DNA from: Bacteroides sp.
Lineage (GTDB): Bacteria > Bacteroidota > Bacteroidia > Bacteroidales > Bacteroidaceae
DNA length: 64,000 bases
NCBI GenBank assembly: GCA_017471925.1
Contig: JAFURM010000046.1
Location: 1-64,000, forward strand
Direction of reading: 5' to 3'
The notes below the pieces were generated by a model, which was not told the origin of the DNA, did not search any database, and saw only the letters and a list, made by a program, of their open reading frames with translations. Position numbers and translations under genes: made by a program. Shown one piece after another: positions 1 to 7,436 of this stretch (its first letter is position 1; each line of letters begins with the position of its first letter).

Positions 1-1
1 G

Positions 2-478
2 GGCTTTGTCACCATGGTGGCCACTGATTATCTGAAGCCAAGGACGGAAACCGGCAGTTGGACTATCGAAGTTGTGAAGGCCTTGAAAGCCGGCGACACG
101 GAGAAGTTCCGCAAGCTGCTCACCTCCTTCCTGGCCGACATTCCCTATTCCATGCGGCGCAAGGAGGACGAACGCGAGCGGGAGCGTTATTTCCACTACA
201 CCTTCTACCTGTTGCTGCGTATGATAAGTTGTTACACGGTCTACACGGAGAAGCAGCAGAGCGAAGGCCGTGTGGACTGCATCGTGGAGACTCCCGGCTA
301 CATCTATATCTTCGAATTCAAGCTGGACGGCACGGCCGATGAAGCCCTGCGCCAGATAGAAGAGAAGGGGTATGCCCGTCCCTACGAGGCCGACAGCCGC
401 AAGCTATATAAAATAGGTGTAAGCTTCTCTTCCGAGACAGGCACGGTGGATGATTGGAAAATGGAACCGAAGTTATGA
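2..478 (+). CDS. AAA-ATPase-like/PD-(D/E)XK nuclease family protein, C-terminal part (5' cut by window edge)
   Basis: The reading frame is open to the left edge of the window, so this is the C-terminal ~158 residues of a longer protein rather than a gene starting at the ATG at 14. It contains a PD-(D/E)XK-type core: an Asp in GRVDCIVE followed by the strand YIYIFEFKLDG, with the E-x-K pair, and then a helix rich in Glu and Arg. This matches the C-terminal nuclease-like domain (PDDEXK_9, formerly DUF1703) of the large Bacteroides families that carry an N-terminal AAA-ATPase-like domain of about 350 residues. The stop codon overlaps the ATG of the next (degraded) gene by 4 bp. The biological role of the family is not established; it is usually considered a mobile, multi-copy accessory family. 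Family assignment is by motif and length only. Confidence 0.7.
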   Translation, partial: GFVTMVATDYLKPRTETGSWTIEVVKALKAGDTEKFRKLLTSFLADIPYSMRRKEDERERERYFHYTFYLLLRMISCYTVYTEKQQSEGRVDCIVETPGYIYIFEFKLDGTADEALRQIEEKGYARPYEADSRKLYKIGVSFSSETGTVDDWKMEPKL

Positions 479-979
479 TTACAGGATTTATGAGAAGCAT
501 GGGTATTTGCGGATTTCTCGTTGCCTTATTGTCCCCCATGGTCTCCCTTGCGCAGATACATGTGGCAACAACGGGCAACGACAGCAACACGCAAATGTTA
601 TCTGTGGGCGGCGGGTGACGGCGAGGTAGTCATTGATGGTTCGGGCATGGCACATACGACAGAAGGGGCCTTCAAGGGAGGACGCTGCATCTATGTGCAT
701 TATCTGGTAAACTATTGGCACTTCAAGGGGTTGACTTTGTGCAATGCGGAGGACAATGGGATGAAGGTGGAAGGCTCGTATCACATTATGGAACAGTGCG
801 TTTTCCGCGACAACAATGATACCGGACTGCAGATTGGCATGTTCATGGCATTGACTCCAAAGGATGTGCCGCAGGGGTTTCCGTCAGGCGAGCCATGTCC
901 CAATCCCGACTTCCGATTCTGCCGGGGCAACAAGGTGATAAACTGCGATGCCTACAACAACGCTGACAGTCGGCAATGA
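475..979 (+). pseudogene. Pectate lyase-like (parallel beta-helix) remnant, frameshifted and truncated
   Basis: An ATG at 475 opens a 47-codon frame that begins with a signal peptide (hydrophobic core GFLVALLSPMVSLAQ) and the start of a mature lyase (IHVATTGNDSN), then stops at 616-618. The following part, about 590-975, continues in another frame with typical pectate-lyase/right-handed beta-helix text: VVIDGSGM, NYWHFKGLTLCNAEDNGMKV, FRDNNDTGLQIGM and NKVINCDAYNN. About 50 codons normally lying between the signal peptide and VVIDGSGM are missing. The gene then ends abruptly near 970, where the sequence becomes the tail of a minus-strand remnant. The protein cannot be functional. An intact member of the family would be a secreted PL9/PL1-like polygalacturonate lyase; the exact PL family is not certain. 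Confidence 0.75.
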
Positions 980-1235
980 ACATAAACGATCCATCAGGAG
1001 GAAGTATCGTCAGCGGTTTCCCATTCAGTATAGCATCAATCGGCTGATAGCTGTTCACCAAGAATCCTGTAAACGTGCGGTGCGACAAGAACTTGCTATC
1101 ACCTGTAATGTTTACCTGTGATGCTCTGTCAACACTACCGTTAGAAAGCAGTTCGCGCATCTGTTCCAAATCACGGATATCGTATTGACCGGCCAGACGA
1201 ATCAGTTTTTCTATGAGCGCAGCAGTAATTTTCAT
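843..1235 (-). pseudogene. JetD-like (Wadjet) N-terminal remnant
   Basis: Only about residues 1-90 (positions ~966-1235) look like real protein; the remaining codons down to 843 are an out-of-context reading of the pectate-lyase remnant on the other strand. The real part starts MKITAALIEKLIRLAG and includes ITGDSKFLSHRTFTG and LPPDGSFMFIAD. These resemble segments just before the Toprim core in JetD-like (topoisomerase VI A-related) nucleases of Wadjet plasmid-defence systems. The catalytic Toprim half is absent, so the product is inactive. The start overlaps the stop of the upstream SMC-like remnant by 4 bp, as expected for a jetC-jetD operon junction. The assignment rests on gene order and remembered family motifs, so it is tentative. 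Confidence 0.45.
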
Positions 1236-2401
1236 CTTATCGTCAGCAGGGTTTTGACAACGGTGTTACTTTTCTCGTCTTTACTGAGAGAGTAGGTATA
1301 TTTATATGCCTGTGCGTTATAGGTCGTTGGCGAACTGTTGATGAGATTGATGTTACGCACATTTGCAAACTTCAAGATGCCTTCCACGTTGTTGGGATGC
1401 AATTTGCCAATCTCGTCCATCATACAGTGGAGTTTAAAGTCACCGAATTTGCGAGAGATTTTGCGTTTGAACACATTGATGAGCATGATATTCACCATTG
1501 CCTTCACCAAGATATCAGTACCATCAGAGCCTACATTAGAGAGTTTCTCCACCCAGTTGGTATCGTTGTCGTTCTCCTTCACCTTGAATTCCAGCTTAAA
1601 GGTGTCGGTCAACGTTATGTTTTCTCTCTTTTGTTCTGCATCCATCATCTCGATAAGGGTCATCAGCAGTTTGACAGCTTGCTCGTTGGTGCGGTTCAGA
1701 TTGTCTTCGGCTGTGAACAGATTCAGTTGTCCGATGTCATATCCATGTTCGTCATCGAAGTGCTTGATATTCAAGAGTTGCTGCATCAACCGGTCATTGC
1801 TCTCCACGGCACGAAGTTCTATTTCCTTGATGACTCCGGCAAAGTTGTTCTCACGGAAATCGCGATTGATTTCGAGGATGGTCTTTTCGATATCAGACTT
1901 GTGCTGGCTCAGGTCACTTACATCTTTGGCAATACGCTTGATGATGGTGGCATACTGGCGACTGGTACGAACTCGATATTGCTCAATCTTGTTGTTGCTT
2001 ATAAACTCGTTAAGTTCTGCGGCAAATTCCGTATAGTCTGCATCTATGTTGAATTCTGTACGGAAGTGGAATGTGTTCTGTGGCGAGAAGTTACCTTTGA
2101 ACCGGATGACAGTTTGTTTGAATCCCTCGAACTTCTGCTGCTTGGTACTGATGTGGTCACGCAGTTCTTCAAAGATACCATCAAGGGGTTTTACGGTTTC
2201 CATACTCTCTGCAGTCGGCAGTTCTGGTGGACAAGTAGGATTGGCCATAAAGGTACGCACCTTACTGATGGCTTCGTTCAGTTTCTTTTGCTCATCTTGC
2301 AATTTCCGCAGGTCATCCGAAAGTGTAGCGATTTTCTCGTCATATTGCAGCTTACGTTTTTTGAACCTCTCTTGCAAATCGTCAATCTTTTGCCGTATCA
2401 A
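1232..2401 (-). pseudogene. SMC/MukB-like ATPase C-terminal remnant (JetC-like)
   Basis: This is the last ~390 residues of an SMC-like ATPase. It has long charged coiled-coil stretches (KIDDLQERFKKRK onwards) followed by a C-terminal ATPase half. An ABC-signature-like segment (LSNVGSDGTDILVKAMVN) and a Walker-B-like segment (FKLHCMMDEIGKL) lie near the end, which closes with a TYNAQAYKYTYSL strand as in MukB/JetC proteins. The Walker A half is missing. The first codon at 2401 is TTG and has no good ribosome site. The frame runs further upstream to about 2524, so the start is an artefact of a deletion joining this piece to the kleisin-like gene at roughly 2440-2520. Not functional as an ATPase. 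The family could alternatively be a DUF3584-type SMC-like protein. Confidence 0.55.
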
Positions 2402-2808
2402 TCTGCGTTCATCCTTCTTTTGCTGTTCCTGCTCGAAATACTCACGGGAATCTCTCTTAAGAAGCCTTCCCGTCTGGTACTGTTCTCTGATGCCAGATAT
2501 GAATTGATACCAAGATTCAATTTGTCAATATACATCTTGACAGATGAGATGTTGATGTCCTCATTGACAGCCAGCACCTCTTCAAAAAAGCGCAGGTAGG
2601 CATCGTCCAGTTCCAAGGCATCACCGGTCTGCACAACAACCCCATATGCGATGAGATGTTTCAATCGGTTCTCATCGCCATCCAGCGTTTCCAGCGCATC
2701 GTCATACTTCACGGCAATTGTCTTACGCTGCAGGAACATATTGCTCAGCAGTTTCGAGCCCTGCTGTAATGCCCGGGTAAGTTCTTTTATGGACCTAAAG
2801 ATAGCCAT
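2398..2808 (-). pseudogene. Kleisin/JetA-like N-terminal remnant
   Basis: The frame begins MAIFRSIKELTRALQQG and has a predicted winged-helix-like N-domain (residues ~35-75, ending VVQTGDALELDDAY). A helical segment follows: FFEEVLAVNEDINISSVKMYID, then NSYLASENSTRREGFLREI. This is the pattern of MukF/JetA-type kleisins, which normally reach 400-500 residues. After about residue 115 the text stops being coherent, and the same DNA reads as SMC coiled coil in another frame. The rest of the kleisin, the KITE subunit (jetB) and the N-terminal half of the SMC gene therefore appear to be deleted. It is the first gene of the degraded minus-strand operon. Weak family evidence; the position and order support it. 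Confidence 0.45.
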
Positions 2809-2846
2809 GTCTATATTCTTTCAGGTTGCCTCAACATATCAACGCC

Positions 2847-4022
2847 TCAACTCTTCCTCCACCACGTAGCCCGATACCAGAGTTCTTCCAAGGGACCACG
2901 TTTGTGATGGGCGAGCCACCAGCGGCAGAAGAAGACCTGCAGTATCACGAAGAGCAGTCCCATCAGCAGACTGATGGCATGTCCGCAATACTGATGAAGC
3001 CCCAATCCCCAGCCATAGAAGAGGAAGGCACCGACCACCGACTGACCGAGATAGTTCGTGAGACTCATCTTGCCATAGGGAGCAAGCGCCAGCAGACGTT
3101 CCCGCCAACGCAATGAACGGAAAAGCAGAGTGGTTCCTGCCACGACGAAGAGCATCATGGCCATGTTTTTCCACATGTTGAGCATCACCTCCAGCGAGTG
3201 GGAGACGCAGGCGTTCTGCACCATCTTCGGTACAAAAAGGTAAATCGGACAAAGAACGGCAAAGGCAACTACACATCCCAATAATACCCGTTTCCAGCAA
3301 CGGGCGTGGTCGCCCTCATCATAGAGCAGGCGGCTGCGGCCAACGAGTATGCCGAGAAGGAAGAGGAAGAGAGTCTGCGTCATGCGTCCGTTCTCTATGG
3401 CCCACAGGAAGTTCATAGGCAGACCTTTCACAATGCTCACGTAAGCCGCTTCCCAGATGGAGCCGTTGGCAAGTGCGGGCATCATTTCCCTGAAGAGCGC
3501 ACCGGAACCTAAGTCGAGCGGCTTCAGTTCGGGATTCAACAATCCCAGGACGATGTAGACCAGTTCCACGGGCTGCAGCAACAGGATACCGGCAATTATC
3601 GCCAACGTCTTGTTGCTCAACCTTATGAGCGGCAGCACCAAGAGGCCGCACACGGCATAGAGGAAGAGAATGTCGCCATTGAAGAAGAAGAGGTCCAACA
3701 ATCCCCACCCCATCAACAGCACCATACGCCAGGCAAAACGCAGGCGGAAGTCCTTTCCACGCTGTGCCTGATTGTCGTGTTGAATGAAGAAGCTTAGTCC
3801 GAAGAGCATGGCAAAGATGGCATACATTTTGCCGGCCAGCAGGAAGAAGACACTGTCCCACACGGCACGGTCCAGTGCCGTCAGATGTTCGGGAAAACTA
3901 TAGAAGTTCAAGTGTTCGATGAAGTGAATCAGCACAATGCCGCCGATGGCCATGCCGCGCAGAACGTCAGCCACCTGAATGCGCGTATTGGGAAGCGCGG
4001 AGGGAGTGTAAGAATAATGCAT
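2847..4022 (-). CDS. DUF418 family inner-membrane protein
   Basis: A 391-residue polytopic membrane protein with about ten hydrophobic segments. The N-terminus (ADVLRGMAIGGIVLIHFIEH) is the conserved opening shared by DUF418/YeiB-like proteins and the related acyltransferase-3/HGSNAT membrane families. The C-terminal third (YGKMSLTNYLGQSVVGAFLF) is the DUF418 signature, and it ends in a basic tail. Length matches the family (350-420). The family is found in many bacteria and its biochemical role is unknown; transport or acyl transfer have been suggested from fold similarity only. It is transcribed alone and divergently from the GH2 gene, with a recognisable Bacteroides promoter upstream (4067-4098). 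Its 3' end is 39 bp from the decayed Wadjet-like remnants. Confidence 0.85.
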   Translation of the reverse strand: MHYSYTPSALPNTRIQVADVLRGMAIGGIVLIHFIEHLNFYSFPEHLTALDRAVWDSVFFLLAGKMYAIFAMLFGLSFFIQHDNQAQRGKDFRLRFAWRMVLLMGWGLLDLFFFNGDILFLYAVCGLLVLPLIRLSNKTLAIIAGILLLQPVELVYIVLGLLNPELKPLDLGSGALFREMMPALANGSIWEAAYVSIVKGLPMNFLWAIENGRMTQTLFLFLLGILVGRSRLLYDEGDHARCWKRVLLGCVVAFAVLCPIYLFVPKMVQNACVSHSLEVMLNMWKNMAMMLFVVAGTTLLFRSLRWRERLLALAPYGKMSLTNYLGQSVVGAFLFYGWGLGLHQYCGHAISLLMGLLFVILQVFFCRWWLAHHKRGPLEELWYRATWWRKS

Positions 4023-4066
4023 GGTTGTTCGTTGTTTTAATGGTTCATTGCTTTAAGATTATGCCA

Positions 4067-4098
4067 CAAAGATATTATGAAATCGGCGGATATACAAG
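4067..4098 (-). promoter_or_regulatory. Bacteroides-type promoter for the DUF418 gene
   Basis: Read on the minus strand, TATCTTTG (4067-4074) matches the -7 consensus TAnnTTTG. A CTTG (4095-4098) lies 20 bp upstream at the -33 position (consensus TTTG). The promoter is 44 bp before the ATG. Confidence 0.55.
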
Positions 4099-4246
4099 CG
4101 CAGGACGCCATAAATCAGTCACTTTTAAGAAGAGGGCGGACATTCCTCCATGATTTGTGAACGGGATTCCATCGGAGGTAACGGATTATCTCCCTATATT
4201 TGTAGCGCAAACGTAATCAACCATCCAACATCATCATCTTGACGAC

Positions 4247-7200
4247 ATGAGACACCTGCATCTGACACTCCTGACCATCGGCCTGCTCGTCCTGGCCTCT
4301 ATCCGGATGGCGGCACAAGAACAGCCGCGCGAAAAGTATAACTTCAATCCTCAATGGCTATTGCACATCGGCGAAGCCGAAGGGGCCGAGAAGAAGAATC
4401 ATCCTGATGCCGACTGGACGGCCGTCACCCTGCCCCACGCTTTCAATGAAGACGAAGCCTTCAAGGTGAGCATCAAGGAGATGACAGACACCGTAGCCTG
4501 GTATCGCAAGCATTTCCGCCTGCCCCGCACAGCCAAGGGAAAGAAGGTCTTCATCGAGTTCGAGGGGGTACGCCAGGGAGCGGACTTCTATCTGAACGGG
4601 AAGCACCTGGGCCTGCATGAGAACGGGGCTATGGCTGTGGGGTTCGACCTCACACCTTATATTAATTATAGCGGAGAGAATGTCATCGCCGTGCGCACGG
4701 ACAATGACTGGCAGTATCAGGAACGGGCCACCGGCACCAAGTTCCAATGGAACGACCGCAACTTTAACGCCAACTATGGCGGCATTCCCAAGAACGTGTG
4801 GCTGCACATCACCGACAAACTCTACCAGACCCTGCCGCTCTACAGCAACCTCGGCACGACGGGTGTCTACATCTATGCCCGTGACATCCGGGTGAAAAGC
4901 CGCACGGCCATCATCCATGCCGAATCGGAAGTGCGCAACGAGCACAAGCGTCCCATGCAGGTGGCCTACGAAGTGGAGATACAGGACTATGACGGCCGTG
5001 AGGTGGCCCGCTTCAGAAGCGAGGAGGTCATCGTGAAGGGTGGCGAGACCGTCACGCTGCAGGCCTCCTCTCCTTTGGACAGCCTGCACTTCTGGAGTTG
5101 GGGCTACGGCTACCTCTACCGGGTGAAGACACGCCTCATTGCCGACGGCCGGACCAGAGACGAGGTGGTGACCCGTACGGGTTTCCGCAAGACCCGCTTC
5201 GGCGAGGGCAAGGTGTGGCTCAACGACCGCGTGCTGCAATTCAAGGGGTATGCCCAGCGCACCAGCAATGAGTGGCCGGGGGTGGGACTCTCCGTTCCGG
5301 CCTGGATGAGCGACTACAGCAACGGGCTGATGATGGAGGGCAACGGCAATCTCTTCCGCTGGATGCACATCGCAGCCTGGAAACAGGACGTGGAATCGTG
5401 CGACCGCGTAGGTGTGATGCAGATGCTGCCGGCCGGTGATGCGGAGAAGGACCGTCAGGGACGCCAATGGGAACAGCGCAAGGAACTGATGCGTGATGTC
5501 ATCATCTACAACCGCAACAACCCCAGCGTCATCTTCTATGAATGTGGCAACGAGAGCATCAGCCGCGAACACATGGTGGAGATGAAGGCCATCCGTGACC
5601 AATATGACCCGCACGGCGGGCGTGCCATCGGCAGCCGAGAGATGCTGGACATCCGCGAAGCGGAGTATGGCGGGGAGATGCTCTACATCAACAAGAGCTG
5701 TCACCACCCCATGATTGCCACCGAATATTGCCGTGACGAGGGACTGCGCAAATACTGGGACGACTACAGCTACCCCTATCATAAGCATGGCGACGGACCG
5801 CTCTACAGAAACCAGGATGCCAGTGCCTACAACCAGAACCAGGACCAACTCACCGTGGAGTGGGTGCGCCGATGGTATGACTATTGGCGCGAGCGTCCGG
5901 GCACCGGCCGCCGGGTAAGCTCGGGCGGGGCCAAGATTATCTTCAGCGACACGCAGACCCACTCCCGAGGGGCCGAGAACTATCGCCGCAGCGGTGTGGT
6001 AGACCCACTGCGCATCCCCAAGGACGGCTATTTCGCCCATCAGGTGATGTGGGACGGCTGGGTGGACATCGAGCGTCACAGCAGTCACATCGTAGGACAC
6101 TGGAACTATGAAGAGGCTGCCGGACAGTTGCAGACGACCGCTGTCGTGAAGCCGGTCTATGTGGTCTCCACGGGAGAGCGCGTAGAGCTGTTCGTCAACG
6201 GGAAGTCACAGGGCATCGGCCGCCGAGACTACCGTTTCCTGCACACCTTCGACTCTATCCGTTGGGAGAAGGGCACGGTAGAAGCCGTCTCCTATGACGA
6301 CGCGGGACGGGAGGTGTGCCGCAGCCTGCTGAAGACGGCCGGCAAGCCTGCCCGCCTGAAACTCACCCCCATGCAGGGTCCCCAGGGCACGTTTGCCGAC
6401 GGACATGACATCGTTCTGGTACAGGTGGAGGTGGTAGACGAAGCGGGCAACCGCTGTCCGCTGGCCAACCATCCGGTCAGTTTCTCTCTCCAAGGTCCGG
6501 CCGAATGGCGCGGCGGCATCGCCCAAGGCGAAGGGAACCATGCCTTTGCCCGTACACTGCCTGTGGAGTGTGGCATCAGCCGCGTACTGCTCCGTTCCAC
6601 TACCAAAGCCGGTAAGGTGACGCTCACGGCCGAAACCGACGGACTGCCTGAGTGCAGCATCAGCTATACCACCCGCCCCGTGGAGGTGAAGGATGGCCTG
6701 AGCACCCACTTCCCCGCCGAGCTACAGCCTTGCCGCTTCGACCGTGGTGAAACACCCTCCACCCCCTCCTATCGTGACACCAAGGTGGACATCCAAGTGG
6801 CCGCCGTGAAAGCCGGAGCCAACGGAGAGATGGCCGCCAACAGTTTCGACGACAACGAGCTGAGCGAATGGCGCAACGACGGCCACCTGACCACGGGATG
6901 GATTACCTACACGTTGGAACGTAGGGCATTGGTGGACGACATCTGCCTGAAGCTGACCGGATGGCGCCAACGCTCCTACCCCATCGAGGTCTATGCCGGA
7001 AGCACCCTCATCTGGAGCGGCAACACCGGAAAGAGCCTGGGCTATATCCATCTGGAGATTGAACATCCCGTGCTTGCGGACGAAATCACCATCCGCCTGA
7101 AGGGAAGTGCGGAAGAGTCGGATGCCTTCGGACAGATTGTGGAGGTGGTGGAGCCCAAGGCCGGCGAACTGGACCTCTTCAAGGCCAAGGGCGGTGACAA

Positions 7201-7258
7201 GGCCAACAACGAACTGCGCATCGTGGAGATTGAGTTTCTGGAGACGTTGAATGAGTAG
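4247..7258 (+). CDS. Glycoside hydrolase family 2 protein (beta-galactosidase-like, DUF4982-type)
   Basis: A secreted 1003-residue GH2 enzyme that should release terminal beta-linked sugars (galactose or a related residue) from oligosaccharides in the periplasm. Signal peptide at residues 1-23 (LLTIGLLVLASIRMAAQ). Then come the GH2 sugar-binding domain (~25-190), the immunoglobulin-like domain (~205-310) and the TIM barrel (~315-610). The acid/base is Glu436 in FYECGNES and the nucleophile is probably Glu493 in MIATEYC. A DUF4982/Ig-like region (~640-690), further beta domains and a C-terminal F5/8-type-like sandwich (~860-990, DNELSEWRNDG) follow. It stands alone, divergent from DUF418. A TATATTTG (-7-like) at 4195-4202 could serve it. 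The exact substrate cannot be read from sequence. Confidence 0.85.
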   Translation: MRHLHLTLLTIGLLVLASIRMAAQEQPREKYNFNPQWLLHIGEAEGAEKKNHPDADWTAVTLPHAFNEDEAFKVSIKEMTDTVAWYRKHFRLPRTAKGKKVFIEFEGVRQGADFYLNGKHLGLHENGAMAVGFDLTPYINYSGENVIAVRTDNDWQYQERATGTKFQWNDRNFNANYGGIPKNVWLHITDKLYQTLPLYSNLGTTGVYIYARDIRVKSRTAIIHAESEVRNEHKRPMQVAYEVEIQDYDGREVARFRSEEVIVKGGETVTLQASSPLDSLHFWSWGYGYLYRVKTRLIADGRTRDEVVTRTGFRKTRFGEGKVWLNDRVLQFKGYAQRTSNEWPGVGLSVPAWMSDYSNGLMMEGNGNLFRWMHIAAWKQDVESCDRVGVMQMLPAGDAEKDRQGRQWEQRKELMRDVIIYNRNNPSVIFYECGNESISREHMVEMKAIRDQYDPHGGRAIGSREMLDIREAEYGGEMLYINKSCHHPMIATEYCRDEGLRKYWDDYSYPYHKHGDGPLYRNQDASAYNQNQDQLTVEWVRRWYDYWRERPGTGRRVSSGGAKIIFSDTQTHSRGAENYRRSGVVDPLRIPKDGYFAHQVMWDGWVDIERHSSHIVGHWNYEEAAGQLQTTAVVKPVYVVSTGERVELFVNGKSQGIGRRDYRFLHTFDSIRWEKGTVEAVSYDDAGREVCRSLLKTAGKPARLKLTPMQGPQGTFADGHDIVLVQVEVVDEAGNRCPLANHPVSFSLQGPAEWRGGIAQGEGNHAFARTLPVECGISRVLLRSTTKAGKVTLTAETDGLPECSISYTTRPVEVKDGLSTHFPAELQPCRFDRGETPSTPSYRDTKVDIQVAAVKAGANGEMAANSFDDNELSEWRNDGHLTTGWITYTLERRALVDDICLKLTGWRQRSYPIEVYAGSTLIWSGNTGKSLGYIHLEIEHPVLADEITIRLKGSAEESDAFGQIVEVVEPKAGELDLFKAKGGDKANNELRIVEIEFLETLNE

Positions 7259-7348
7259 GAAGCAATAGCTAAAAGACATTGTGAGCACGACCTTTTCTAA
7301 GGAAGAGAGTCTCTTTGCTTCCGATTTTCGCCAAAAGTCGGCAAAACT

Positions 7349-7380
7349 CTTGGCGCTTCCATCGGTTTGCTTTATCTTTG
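7349..7380 (+). promoter_or_regulatory. Promoter for the nfnA-nfnB fusion gene
   Basis: CTTG (7349-7352), a 20-bp spacer and TATCTTTG (7373-7380) fit the Bacteroides -33/-7 promoter. The ATG is 56 bp downstream. Confidence 0.6.
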
Positions 7381-7436
7381 CCCCATATTACAAAATGAAA
7401 GCAAAATCGTAATCACACCAACAAAATAAATAGGCA

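Noticed and set aside
1397..2599. 400-codon plus-strand frame across the SMC-like remnant
   Set aside because: The minus strand carries SMC coiled coil and ATPase motifs; the plus-strand frame is hydrophobic nonsense opposite them.
4358..6100. 580-codon antisense frame under the GH2 gene
   Set aside because: Same effect: the real gene has catalytic motifs and a signal peptide, while the antisense frame has none and no ribosome site.
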